Below are positions 18,789 through 29,200 of a stretch of 64,000 nucleotides of DNA, in pieces; positions within the stretch are counted from its first letter, which is position 1; every line of letters starts with the position of its first letter. Origin of the DNA: Terriglobia bacterium. Lineage in GTDB: Bacteria; Acidobacteriota; Terriglobia; Bryobacterales; Bryobacteraceae. The stretch is taken from assembly GCA_020073365.1 (NCBI GenBank), contig JAIQFL010000007.1, positions 1 to 64,000 of the forward strand, in the 5' to 3' direction. A model generated the notes under the pieces. That model was not told the origin of the DNA. It searched no databases and worked only from the letters and a program-made list of their open reading frames with translations. A program made the position numbers and the translations under genes.

Positions 18789-20945
18789 CTATCGGACGCC
18801 CGCGGTCCAGTTAATCACCACCGTCACCGGAGCAGATTGCTTTTCTTCGCTCAGCATGTTCATCAAAAAGCGTTGGCCATCAGCACTCACGGAATAGCCG
18901 GTGAGAAGGCCGCGAGTCGCCGGAAAGAGCGGCTTCGGTGGCGCGAATGTGAAAGCCGTCTGATCCGCCAGAGCCGCTGCCATCACTTGTCGATCGGCCG
19001 ATACATAGAATAACTCTTTGCCGTCCCCCTTCCATTCGGGGAAGGAGCCACCTTGGTGCGAGATCTTGCGTTTGCTTCCTGTCAGCGGAAAGGTCTGCAC
19101 GTAGACTTCATCCTGGCCGGATTCATCGGAGGTGTATGCGATCCGATGTCCGTCCGGAGAAAAGCGCGCGGCATACTCATTGGCCGCAGTCTGCAGGATT
19201 GGATAGGGTTTGCCGCCGCCGCTGAGCGGCAGGATCCACAAGTCGCGTCTCGTCTTAGGGTCCTCCTGATCGAATAACAGGAGCTTTCCATCGGTAGACC
19301 AATCGCTGGGGATTTTTCGAAAGCTGTTAGACAGCAGAAGCCGCTCACCAGAAGCGCCGCTCGATGGCTTCACGAACAGGTCGTCCTGGCCGGTCCTGTC
19401 CAGATTAAAGGCGATCTGTTTTCCATCCGGCGACCAAACCGGCCACCGCGAAGGTTCAAACGTAAATCGAGACGGCGTGCCGCTCTTCAGATCGATTAGC
19501 CAAACGCTGTACGATCCCGCGTCGGGATCGAGAACGCCCGCGGCCAATGTGCCGGCATCGGGCGACAGCGCTGGATGTATGTACAGCAGAGGCTGCGTGT
19601 AGAGGCTGCCTGGTTTATCGATCGAGCCGAGGTGTTTCCCCGTGCGATCGCGCCGGACCAACTGCTCCTGTCCGCCTGCTTGACGCGAGTATGCCAGCAC
19701 GCCATTATCGGATACTGAGAAGTCGGCTCGCCTGGACGAAAGGGCGTAACCGATCGGCCCGGCAATCCGAAATGGCTCTCCCAAAGGTTGAAATCGGTCC
19801 GGATCGAAGCGCTGCCCAAGCAGCGATCCTTCGCGAAGAAAGAGAAGGCAGCCCACCTCGCGCGCGAGCGGTCCTCCTGTCTCCAGCCGCGCCCAGGCGG
19901 CACTCGCTGGGGTCGATACCAGGCGAATCCGGGCGCGGGATCCGAGCTTACCGATATAGATCGCGTCGTTCTCCCGTTGCCGGGATTGCGCGGCATAAAG
20001 AAAGTGCTTGCCGTCTGGTAGAAACTGCGGCCAGAGGTGAGCAACTTCCCGGAGGGACGGGTCCAGATCGGTCACCGGCTCAGGAGTCCCGCCAGTCGAC
20101 GAGACATGATACAGCCGGCCGAGGGTCTCCGGAGCAAACACAATCTCGCCCTCGCGGCTCCAGGTGCCTCCCCTTCCACGGGGAACATCGCACAGAGTTT
20201 GCACGGCTCCGCTCGCGATCTCGATCCGCTTCAGTTTGGTTCCGGAGAAGAACCCGAGACTTCGGCTGTCCGGGGACCAAAAAGGAAGTCTGCCGTTTTC
20301 CGTCCCGGGAATGGGCCGTCCTTCCAGGGAATCCAGGCGGCGAATCCAAAGCATCTCCCGCGTCTCGACGGGGGCAACAAAAGCAAGCGTGCGGCCGTCG
20401 GGAGAGATGTTCGCGGGCGGCCCAGCGAACCCCTGGGGCGGCGGCAGGATCGAGAGCATCAATAGCTCGCCCGCCCGATGCGATTGACGCCAAAAGGCAA
20501 TGCCCAGCGCCACGGTTGCCAGGACGAAGAACCCCGCAACGCCGAGGGCCATCTTCTCCCATCCGGAGCGCGACCCGGCGGGAGCCGTTGGAGCAGGAGC
20601 GGGCTTCTCCATGGGCTCAAAAACCGGGACGTATCCCCTTTTCGGGAAGACGATGCGGATGGCGTCCTGTCTTCCCTCGGAGTCGTAGTAGCTGGCCAGC
20701 TTTTGGCGCAAGCGGCTGGCTTCGACCCGGACGATCGGGTCTGTTCGCGGATCGAACGAGTGGCGGCCAAACACCTCCAGGCCGAGGACGGATTCCTTGA
20801 TCTCCTCTTCACGGCCCTCGAGAGCTCGTTCGACGACGAAGCGCAGCATGCGCGCAGCCTGCGTGCCACTGCCGAAGCTCTGGCTCGATAGAATCTTCTC
20901 GAGTTGGGCGGTCACCCCATTGGAAGCTGGGCCATCCGGCGCCAT
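18789..20945 (-). CDS. Winged-helix domain protein fused to TolB-like beta-propeller
   Basis: N-term 'RMLRFVVERALEGREEEIKESVLGLEVFGRHSFDPRTDPIVRVEASRLRQKLASYY'; repeated 'SPDG' propeller blades. Confidence 0.85.
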   Translation of the reverse strand: MAPDGPASNGVTAQLEKILSSQSFGSGTQAARMLRFVVERALEGREEEIKESVLGLEVFGRHSFDPRTDPIVRVEASRLRQKLASYYDSEGRQDAIRIVFPKRGYVPVFEPMEKPAPAPTAPAGSRSGWEKMALGVAGFFVLATVALGIAFWRQSHRAGELLMLSILPPPQGFAGPPANISPDGRTLAFVAPVETREMLWIRRLDSLEGRPIPGTENGRLPFWSPDSRSLGFFSGTKLKRIEIASGAVQTLCDVPRGRGGTWSREGEIVFAPETLGRLYHVSSTGGTPEPVTDLDPSLREVAHLWPQFLPDGKHFLYAAQSRQRENDAIYIGKLGSRARIRLVSTPASAAWARLETGGPLAREVGCLLFLREGSLLGQRFDPDRFQPLGEPFRIAGPIGYALSSRRADFSVSDNGVLAYSRQAGGQEQLVRRDRTGKHLGSIDKPGSLYTQPLLYIHPALSPDAGTLAAGVLDPDAGSYSVWLIDLKSGTPSRFTFEPSRWPVWSPDGKQIAFNLDRTGQDDLFVKPSSGASGERLLLSNSFRKIPSDWSTDGKLLLFDQEDPKTRRDLWILPLSGGGKPYPILQTAANEYAARFSPDGHRIAYTSDESGQDEVYVQTFPLTGSKRKISHQGGSFPEWKGDGKELFYVSADRQVMAAALADQTAFTFAPPKPLFPATRGLLTGYSVSADGQRFLMNMLSEEKQSAPVTVVINWTAGVR

Positions 20946-21108
20946 GTTGAGTGGATATATCTTACAACGAGTGGGCGGCCTGTGTACAAACCGGGATGCC
21001 GTAACTGATTGAACCGGCTAACGTACGTAACGTTAATTAGCGGAAAAGTACTTGCCGGGCTGGCGGTAGCCGGTGCACGCTGGAGCATCAATTCGCTCGG
21101 AGGAGAGA

Positions 21109-24100
21109 ATGCGACTGTCTGTGATTCTGCTTGGAACGTTTGCCCTGTGCGGCGCTCACCTGTCTTGGGCCTCCCCCACGGGAAGCATTATCGGGTTCGT
21201 CAAGGATCCTTCCGGGGCCTTCATCGTTGGGGCAAGGATAACCCTGACCAACGCGGCCACCAGCGCGCGGCTGACGGCGCTGACCGGAACCAGCGGCGCT
21301 TACCTTTTCCCACAGCTTCCTCCGGCCACCTATTCTTTGGCCGCGGAAGCGGCTGGATTCAAGCGAGCCGGTATCACCAACGTCTTGGTGGAGGTCGATC
21401 AAATCACGCGCGCCGACCTTGCGCTGGAAGTCGGCGGCGTCACCGAAACGATCGAGGTGTCCGCCGCCGCTCCCCTGCTTCAGAGCGACAGAAGCACGCT
21501 GAGCAACGTGGTGGACAGCCGTACCATTTCCAGCATGCCCCTGAATACCCGGCAATTCCTCGACCTGGCGCTATTGACCCCGGGCGTCGTTCCCGCGGCC
21601 GTCGGCGCCTTGGGCGGCTTCGCCGTCGCCGGCGCGCGCTCCGAATCGAATGTCGCTCAGATCGACGGCGTCGCCAATATGGATGCGCCCGACAATATAG
21701 TGCTCACGAATTTTCGCATTACCGATGCCGTCCAGGAATTCGCAGTCCAGACGAGCGTAGCTTTGCCGGAGTTTGGCCGCGGCACGGGCGGGCAGGTCAA
21801 CATCGTCACCAGGAGCGGCGGCAACCGATTCCATGGATCGGCGTTCGAGTACTTCCGCAACACGCAAATGGATGCCGCGGACTTCTTTATCAACAAATCG
21901 GCCGGCAGCAAGAGTCCGTTGAACCGCAACCAGTTCGGCAGCACATTGGGCGGACCCATCGTGCGGGATCGGACCTTCTTCTTCCTGTCCTACGAAGGGT
22001 TCCGCCAGGTAGCGCCGCAGGTGAGTTCCACGCGCGTGCCGACGGCCGCCGATCGCGCGATGGTCAGCGACCCGATCTCGCGCCGCTTGCTCCAATTCTG
22101 GCCGGAACCTAACGCGTCGGGCACCACGAACTACATCGGTAACGCGCCGGCACGGAATAGCGACGACACAGGGCTGGCCCGCATCGACCACGCCATCAGC
22201 AGCGCGGATCGCCTCAGCGGCCGTTGCATCGAGTTCCAGGGATCCGGGGTGACGGCAGGCCCCACTCCTCTCACTGGCGGCGACTCAAGCGCTCCCGTGA
22301 CTCGATCGTTGGTCCTCAGTGAGACCCACACCTTCACGCCAAGATTCTCGAACGAGATCCGCTTAGGGTTCTCCCGGAATACGATCTACATGGCCGTTCA
22401 GGACCTGGGCTTCAACGCCGCTACGATTTTCACCGACCCCGCGGGCAACCCGCTACCCGGCGTAATCGACGGCAGCAAAGATCTGGCCCATTCCGGCCTT
22501 CCCCGCATTACCGTGGCGGGCGGATTCGCTGCGCTTGGGGGCTCCAATATGCGGCCCTTTGCCCGCACTGCAAATAGCTACGAGCTGTATGACAACATGT
22601 CGCTGATCAGCCCGTTCGGCCAGTCTCGCCACTCCTGGCGCTGGGGTTTTCACGCGCGGAGGGAGGACCTTCGGCACCGAAACGAATCGTCCTCTCGCGG
22701 ACTCTTCAGCTTTAACAGCTTCCCGGATTTCGCGAAGGGCCTGGTAAACACCGCCAGCTTGCTCACCGGCAGTTCCCTGAACTATTCGCGCCGGTATCCC
22801 TGGGACCTCTTCTGGCAGGACCAGTACAAAGTGAAGGACAACTTCACCCTCAATTACGGCGTCCGTTACGAGTATTTCTCGGTTTCCGAGGAGTCGCGGA
22901 ACAACTGGGCCAACTTCATTCCCGGAGTCGGCCCGATGGTGGCCGGAAGCAACCGGATCCTGGATAGCGATCCTGCCAAGACGGGGCCGGCCTCGATCTT
23001 CTTTCGGCAGGCTCCTTTCACCCTGTCATCCAGCGCTGGGGTCAAGCCGGACAGGAACAACTTCGGCCCGGTGTTGGGCTTTGCTTATTCTCCGCGCTTC
23101 GCGAGATCGGTCTTCGGAGAGAACGCCACCGTGATCCGTGGAGGATTCCGCGTCGGGTATGACGATGACTTTACCCTTCTGTTGACCAACCTGGCCCGGA
23201 ACACGCCGATTACCTTGGCGACGCGTCAAGTGGCCGGCACCACCCAGCCTGTCACATTTCCGTGGGCCATCGGATTCAACCAGGACGTACCGTTGATTTC
23301 GAATTTCGGCAAGCAGGGGCCGGGAAGCGCCACTCTGGGCGTGCTGCCATTTTATGCCGTGGACCCCAATCTGCGCAGCGCGTACCTGTACCAATTTAAC
23401 TTCGGCATCCAACGAAAGCTGAGGCAGAGTTTTTCCATTGAGGCCGATTACCAGGGCAGCGCCGGCCACAAGCTCGACCTCTTAGTCGATCAAAACGAGC
23501 CGAGGGTGATCGTGATGGATGCCACCAAACGCGGGCTGTTGGCGCCCAATGAGCAAATCTTCCCTTACAACCATTTCGCCGGCGTCAGTACTGGCAAGTC
23601 GATCGGCAATTCCAACTACAACGGCTTAATAGCGACCGCGAAATACCAGGGCCGGCAAGGTATATTCCTTCAAGGTTCCTACACGCTCGGCAAATCGATC
23701 GACGATCGTTCTGCTACGCAAACCACCGGACAAGGAGAACCGAATCTGCCGGCAGACAGCTACAACTTGCGGCTCGAGCGCGGACCTTCAGGCTTCGACA
23801 TTCGCCACCGCGCGGTGTTTGTCTATGTAATCGAGCTGCCGGTTGGTCCGGGTCATCGCGTCCTCGGCTGGAACAATGGTTGGAATCGCCAGATTCTCGG
23901 GGGCTGGCAGATATCGGGCAATACTACCTCGCAGACGGGCGCACCGTTTACCGTGACCACGGGCGCGCCCGATTATAGCGGCTTCAATTCGGGCGGCGGA
24001 GCCGTGAACGCGGGCGGCAACTCCGACCGTCCGGATGTGACCCGCCAGGGACCGCTTCCGCAGAATAATCGCAACCCGGACGCGGCGTTCGATGTGAACT

Positions 24101-24435
24101 ATTTCTCGCGAGCGCTCCTGGCCGGACGCGTGGGAACGTCCGGCCGTAATCAATACTACGGGCCAGGAGTGCAAAACTACGATTTCGCGGCAGCCAAGAA
24201 TTTTCCGCTGTGGGCGAAGCTGGGCGAACAGGTCCGTTTGCAATTCCGGGCCGACTTCTTCAATCTCTTCAATCACACCAATTTCGCCAACCCGGTCCGC
24301 ATGATGAGCGACGCCAACTTCGGCAAGATCATACAAACGGCCGCTACCGCTATCCAGGCCGGCACACTCTCTACGACTGCCGGCCCGATGGGCGGCCCAC
24401 GCCTGATCCAACTCTCCCTGCGGTTGCAGTTCTAG
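21109..24435 (+). CDS. TonB-dependent receptor (Oar-like) with N-terminal carboxypeptidase-regulatory domain
   Basis: 'GSIIGFVKDPSGAFIVGARITLTNAATS', 'NVAQIDGVANMD', 'GGQVNIVTRSGGNRFHGSAFEYFRN'. Confidence 0.92.
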   Translation: MRLSVILLGTFALCGAHLSWASPTGSIIGFVKDPSGAFIVGARITLTNAATSARLTALTGTSGAYLFPQLPPATYSLAAEAAGFKRAGITNVLVEVDQITRADLALEVGGVTETIEVSAAAPLLQSDRSTLSNVVDSRTISSMPLNTRQFLDLALLTPGVVPAAVGALGGFAVAGARSESNVAQIDGVANMDAPDNIVLTNFRITDAVQEFAVQTSVALPEFGRGTGGQVNIVTRSGGNRFHGSAFEYFRNTQMDAADFFINKSAGSKSPLNRNQFGSTLGGPIVRDRTFFFLSYEGFRQVAPQVSSTRVPTAADRAMVSDPISRRLLQFWPEPNASGTTNYIGNAPARNSDDTGLARIDHAISSADRLSGRCIEFQGSGVTAGPTPLTGGDSSAPVTRSLVLSETHTFTPRFSNEIRLGFSRNTIYMAVQDLGFNAATIFTDPAGNPLPGVIDGSKDLAHSGLPRITVAGGFAALGGSNMRPFARTANSYELYDNMSLISPFGQSRHSWRWGFHARREDLRHRNESSSRGLFSFNSFPDFAKGLVNTASLLTGSSLNYSRRYPWDLFWQDQYKVKDNFTLNYGVRYEYFSVSEESRNNWANFIPGVGPMVAGSNRILDSDPAKTGPASIFFRQAPFTLSSSAGVKPDRNNFGPVLGFAYSPRFARSVFGENATVIRGGFRVGYDDDFTLLLTNLARNTPITLATRQVAGTTQPVTFPWAIGFNQDVPLISNFGKQGPGSATLGVLPFYAVDPNLRSAYLYQFNFGIQRKLRQSFSIEADYQGSAGHKLDLLVDQNEPRVIVMDATKRGLLAPNEQIFPYNHFAGVSTGKSIGNSNYNGLIATAKYQGRQGIFLQGSYTLGKSIDDRSATQTTGQGEPNLPADSYNLRLERGPSGFDIRHRAVFVYVIELPVGPGHRVLGWNNGWNRQILGGWQISGNTTSQTGAPFTVTTGAPDYSGFNSGGGAVNAGGNSDRPDVTRQGPLPQNNRNPDAAFDVNYFSRALLAGRVGTSGRNQYYGPGVQNYDFAAAKNFPLWAKLGEQVRLQFRADFFNLFNHTNFANPVRMMSDANFGKIIQTAATAIQAGTLSTTAGPMGGPRLIQLSLRLQF

Positions 24436-24444
24436 CGCGAAGCC

Positions 24445-25905
24445 ATGAAGCTGACGACGGTTGCTCTACTGCTGTCCACCGCTGGGCTGGCCGCCGAGGT
24501 CCCCAAAATCTGGGACGATAAGGCGCTGGCCGATTGGGCGACGCCGGTAGCAGGCCTGAACATACGGCCGGGACACTTTTCCGAGCGCGAATATTACGCG
24601 GCCCCGGTAGACAATCTGCGCACGTACCCGGTGTACGACCCGGAGCGCGAGCCCGTTGGATACTGGGAAACGTTGCAGAAGAAGACTCCCGAGCCGCTGG
24701 TTGAGATCGGCAGGCCCCGCTCCGCGGCGGATTGGGTGCGCGATGGCCGGCGCGTGTTCGAAGAACTCGACTTTCAGCGATCGCGTCTATACGATCCGCA
24801 GATCATCGCAATGGCGAGATCCCAGGGGGAGGTGAAGAAGTCGCGAGCCACCGTGCTCGGCGATGGCACTCTGTTCGGCCTTCGCTGGGTGGTGACCGCG
24901 AAGGGAATCGCGCTGAGCCTATCCGCCTGCGCCCTTTGTCATACACGCATTATGCCGGATGGGTCGCTGCTGCGCGGAGCGCCGCGCAATACCGCTGTGC
25001 GAGCCCTGGCTGTGCCGCTCACGGCTCAGGCGACGGCCGTCCTGTTTCCCGGCGATTCGTCGCAGATTGCGGATTACCGATCGTTCGGAGTGCCGTGGAT
25101 CAACCCGGACATTCACGAAGAGCTGAACACCATGCAACCGGCGGATCTCAAGCTGCTCAATTCCAGACCAGCCGGCGTATTCGCGCGGTTCAACGGCAGT
25201 CCTTTTTATCCAAGCAAGGTGCCGGACCTGATCGGCGTTGCAAGCCGCAAGTATTTTGACCACACCGCGACTCACCGGCAGCGTGGTATCGGCGACCTGA
25301 TGCGTTACGCGGCCCTGGTGATGACGGCCGACTCGGCGGATTTCGGACGATTCAAGATGTTCGCGGATCATCAACGCCGCGTGCTCTACCGGTATCCGGA
25401 CGAGTTGCTCTACGCGCTGGCGACGTATCTCTACTCGCTCGAGCCGCCCCCAAATCCGAATCCCTTTGACGAGCGCGCCGCGGCGGGCGAGAAGATCTTC
25501 GCTCGGGAGGGCTGCACGTTGTGCCACACTCCGCCGCTGTACACCAGCAACAAGCTCACACTGGCGCAAGGATTCACGCCGCCCAAAGAGCATTTCAAAA
25601 TACTGGATATCCTAGACGCCTGCGTTGGGACGGATCCGAATCTCGCGCTCAAGACGCGCAAAGGGACGGGATACTACAAGCCGCCATCGCTAAAGGGCGT
25701 GTGGTACCGGGGGCTCTATTTGCATGATGGATCCGTAGCCAGCCTGGAAGAGATGTTCGATCCCGGGCGGCTTAGCGACGACCACGTGCCCGGCGGATTC
25801 AAAGGTTACAAGATCGAGCATCGGGCGATACCAGGGCACGAGTTTGGGCTGAGGCTCTCCCCGGAGGACCGGGCGCGCCTGATCGCGTTTCTGAGGACAC
25901 TCTGA
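24445..25905 (+). CDS. Di-heme c-type cytochrome-like protein, paralog of 46059-47567
   Basis: Two CxxCH motifs (CALCHTR, CTLCHTP); shared blocks 'IGDLMRYAAL', 'GTGYYK.PSL.GVWYRG' with the second copy. Confidence 0.8.
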   Translation: MKLTTVALLLSTAGLAAEVPKIWDDKALADWATPVAGLNIRPGHFSEREYYAAPVDNLRTYPVYDPEREPVGYWETLQKKTPEPLVEIGRPRSAADWVRDGRRVFEELDFQRSRLYDPQIIAMARSQGEVKKSRATVLGDGTLFGLRWVVTAKGIALSLSACALCHTRIMPDGSLLRGAPRNTAVRALAVPLTAQATAVLFPGDSSQIADYRSFGVPWINPDIHEELNTMQPADLKLLNSRPAGVFARFNGSPFYPSKVPDLIGVASRKYFDHTATHRQRGIGDLMRYAALVMTADSADFGRFKMFADHQRRVLYRYPDELLYALATYLYSLEPPPNPNPFDERAAAGEKIFAREGCTLCHTPPLYTSNKLTLAQGFTPPKEHFKILDILDACVGTDPNLALKTRKGTGYYKPPSLKGVWYRGLYLHDGSVASLEEMFDPGRLSDDHVPGGFKGYKIEHRAIPGHEFGLRLSPEDRARLIAFLRTL

Positions 25906-26327
25906 ACTTTTCTGGCGACCAAAATCGAAGGTTTCGTCTCATGGCGTCGCGGCATCTGTGGGATGCTCGATCGGAAGCAGACCTGGAGTCTTCATGCAAT
26001 TCAACTGAATCGGACGGCCTGCACACGCCACATGCTGGCGGCGTAATGAGCAAATGTCGCCCATTCGGAAGTTGTCCCGAAGCGATTCCCTCCTGGTCGC
26101 CAACCGCCTACCAATACCGCCATCAGTGTATCGGCGCCCCCACCCCACAGGCACGCGAAGCGTCCGCCGCCCCGCGGCTTCGTTCAAGCCGGTCTTTCTG
26201 CCCCGATTCCATCGCAGGCACTGCTGTGCAGTGTTGGTAAACGCTTCGCGACAAGGATGTGGATTTAGCGTTGGATAAGGCCTTCGTCTTTATCGCCAAG
26301 GCCCCTACGCGGGGATTGTCGTTCCGC

Positions 26328-26876
26328 TTACCGCTGAATGCTATTCCGAATCGCTCTTTTCCACTCGGCAAATAGCGGGATGTGAACCCTGCGTCGAACC
26401 GGCTGCCCTTCGGCGGCATTTTGCAGCAGGCAAACAATCTCGGCCGCAGGCACACGCCTCACAACCGCGTCCACCGCCGCGTAACGTACCACGTGGCTGG
26501 AGTCTATAATGAAGACGGTTGGCTTGGCGATGCCGCCTTTCTCTCCTGAATTGTAGATGCCCCAGTCCCTAACGACGCGACGTTCCGTATCGCACAAAAT
26601 CGGAAAAGGCAAAGAGAGGTCAACCCGCAGTGCCTCCGATTTGTCGGGTGCATCCACCGAGACAGCTACTACGCTCGCGCCCGCCGACCGGATTTCCAGG
26701 TAGTGCTCTCGGTAGTCCGCCAACTGGCGGAGGCAGAAAGGTCACCAATTACCGCGATAGAAGAGTAGCACCAAGCGACTGTGCGAGATCAGCTCCGACA
26801 GCCGCCGTGGCACTCGTGTCGAGTCTGGCAGTTCGAATTCCTGTGCAAGTTCGCCCGCGATGGGAACCTTTGCCAT
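26328..26876 (-). CDS. Peroxiredoxin-like (AhpC/TSA) protein, probable selenoprotein with in-frame UGA at 26742-26744
   Basis: Minus strand ATG at 26876: MAKVPIAGELAQEFELPDSTRVPRRLSELISHSRLVLLFYRGNW-[UGA]-PFCLRQLADYREHYLEIRSAGASVVAVSVDAPDKSEAL...; frame is continuous across the TGA; hairpin UCCGCC-AGUU-GGCGGA 3' of the UGA. Confidence 0.82.
26715..26744 (-). promoter_or_regulatory. Candidate bacterial SECIS hairpin
   Basis: UGA-CCUUUCUGCC-UCCGCC(AGUU)GGCGGA; 16 nt from UGA to the apical loop; GU in loop. Confidence 0.7.
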
Positions 26877-27262
26877 CGCCCGAGTTTAACACTCCGGCCG
26901 GACGCGCTCGGTTATTTCGACTACACGAGCCTACCCCTCAGCGTGCCCTGGCTTTCTATATAGCACATGGCCGCACCGCCCAGCGGCCTCACACGTAAAT
27001 GCGTACTCCCCGCAGATCGGCGAGGATCGGCTGATCGAGTAGATCGCCAGTAACCCCGTAGTGTTTACCATTTCCCACCCACTTGGCGGAAAGTGGGCTT
27101 ATCTGGAGTGGCCCCAAGGCCTTCTGGGAAGCGACAGGCCGGCCCTGCTCGGACGGGCGGGTACTCGGACAGACAGAGAGACGACGGTCTCACACCCCCC
27201 GAGACGTCCGGTGGCCAATAATCCCGATGGCGAACAAAAAGCGAATATGATAAAATGATCTC

Positions 27263-27574
27263 GTGGCCCTCCGAGACTGCCTGGTCTGTTGCCGTGATCT
27301 CACCGGAACCGACCATTCCGTTGAGGTCACCGCCGAGTCGCTGTACGAAGCGGTCGCCCGAGCGCTGTCGATTCTGCATAAGGACGCCTGGGTGGATCAA
27401 ATCGGCGACGGGCTTACGGAATTGAAGGTGCGCGTGCGCCAGCCCGCCGTCGAGCACCGGGTCCGCATGAAGGATTTTTGGCGTTGGCTGGACACCCATG
27501 GCAAAACGCCGGCAGAGACCGCACTGAAGAGACGGCTATCGGAGATAGTTCGCCCCGGAGGATCCCGAGAATGA
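27263..27574 (+). CDS. Hypothetical protein
   Basis: GTG start, compact ORF 'ALRDCLVCCRDLTGTDHSVEVTAESLYEAVARALSIL', abuts the DUF72 remnant. Confidence 0.55.
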   Translation: MALRDCLVCCRDLTGTDHSVEVTAESLYEAVARALSILHKDAWVDQIGDGLTELKVRVRQPAVEHRVRMKDFWRWLDTHGKTPAETALKRRLSEIVRPGGSRE

Positions 27575-28095
27575 TTCGCGTCGGCCCAGCCGGATGGTCC
27601 TACCAGGATTGGGAGGGGATCGTTTCTCCGAAACCGCCGAAGGGGTTTCACGGTGCCACGTACCTCGCGGGGTTTTTCGGCGCCATCGAGGTGAATTCGT
27701 CTTTTTATCGTCCCCCGACCCGTTCGCGGATGGGCCCAGCGGATCTCGGCGAGTCCGAACTACAGATACACTGCCAAGCTCTGGCGCGGGTTCACCCATG
27801 AACGGAATGCGACTCAGCAGGATGAGCAAGCAGTCAAGGAGGGTTTGGACGTGTTCGCCGGCGTCGGCCACCTCGGCGCCGTGTTGGTGCAGTTTCCGTG
27901 GTCGTTCAAGTTCACGCCACGCCGAAGACACGTACGTCACGACCAATAATCACAACCTGGGTAAGGCTGTCGTGAACGCATTTGAGCTGACGGCTTTCCT
28001 CTCGGGGCAGCCGGTCCGCGCTCCCGAGCATCTAGCCTCACGCTACCCGGTGCTGAAACAACTCGCAATGCACCCAGTGCACCCTGGCCAAACCT
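27571..28095 (+). pseudogene. DUF72 family protein, frameshifted with internal deletion
   Basis: Frame a 'MIRVGPAGWSYQDWEGIVSP...GFFGAIEVNSSFYRPP'; frame b 'NYRYTAKLWRGFTHERNATQQDEQAVKEGLDVFAGVGHLGAVLVQFPWSFK'; then C-terminal 'DTYVTTNNHNLGKAVVNAFEL...'. Confidence 0.7.
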
Positions 28096-28122
28096 CCCGC
28101 GGAGATCTGCCATAATCCCGCC

Positions 28123-28737
28123 ATGGCCATTTCAGCGGCGGCGCGCTCGCAAAACACCTTGTCGGGGTCGGAACAGTCTACCGTCGCGGTCTTGCTCGAT
28201 ATCGTGGAGCGCTGTATGCACGCCTCTCGCTCCGAATGGCTTTTCTTCCGCGAGCTGCGGGTTGGGACGGGGCGCCGGAACGGCAACGTACAGCGCCTGG
28301 ATGCGTTCGCTCTCAACTCCCTCCCGCATACGGCCATGAAGCGGGTCTGCTATGAGGTGAAGACTTCGCGTGCAGATTTTCTGGCGGAACTGAAGCACCC
28401 CCTCAAGCGCCGCATCGGGATGCGCTACTCGAACGAGTTCTATTTCATTACACCCGCCGGGCTCGTGGAGATTGCCGAAATCCCCGCAGAGTGTGGCCTG
28501 GTGGAAGCTGGTCTTGCGATGCCTGAGGACTGGAAACGGCTGATCGGCCGCCAGGCTGGGTTCTTCAGCTTCGATCCCGATACCCGGCAGTACTGTATGA
28601 TCAGGGTTCCGGCGCCGTGGCGCGATACACCGGGCCCCACCTGGCAACTGGTTGCCGCCATGCTACGCCATCAGCGTTGGGAACTTGAGGAGAGGCCACC
28701 CTCACCTCGCGCTCAGCAACGTCTTCCGTTTGAGTGA
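28123..28737 (+). CDS. MmcB-like / PD-(D/E)XK nuclease-fold hypothetical protein
   Basis: 'FALNSLPHTAMKRVCYEVKTSRADFLAELKHPLKRRIGMRYSNEFYFITPAGLV'. Confidence 0.5.
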   Translation: MAISAAARSQNTLSGSEQSTVAVLLDIVERCMHASRSEWLFFRELRVGTGRRNGNVQRLDAFALNSLPHTAMKRVCYEVKTSRADFLAELKHPLKRRIGMRYSNEFYFITPAGLVEIAEIPAECGLVEAGLAMPEDWKRLIGRQAGFFSFDPDTRQYCMIRVPAPWRDTPGPTWQLVAAMLRHQRWELEERPPSPRAQQRLPFE

Positions 28738-29200
28738 TCCCGCGGATCCGGACGGCAGGCAACGTTCGCCCCGACCGCCGCCAGGGCCCCGCCGTACCCA
28801 GATGAGCCAGTCTTTCCGGGCATGAACAGGAGACGGGAGGGGAAGCCATATAGACGGAAGGCAACAATCCTGGAGTGGAACGGTTACACCGCCGCCTTTT
28901 CGGCGGGTGATCATTAAACAAATTGAACAACATCAAGACACTTGAGGACCACAACGTCAGTTTTCATTGCGGTTACACAGGGACTGGATATTCACCTTGC
29001 AGAACCCGAATGCGAATTTGGGGCACAAAGAATAAAATTCCTCTTATTGCGTCGGAGGAACCACACCTGCGTGTGCTCAAAAGAAAGACGATCTGGAGAA
29101 GGCTCTTTTCGGCGTTCCTTTGAACGATCAGGCTGCATCGTTGCTGAAGGAAGTTGAGCAACTCTTCACTACTCGGGTCGAAGAATGGCTTGCCGGCGGC

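Noticed and set aside
26054-26278. Short ORFs in the 25.9-26.3 kb intergenic region
   Set aside because: No coding signature on either strand; left as intergenic.
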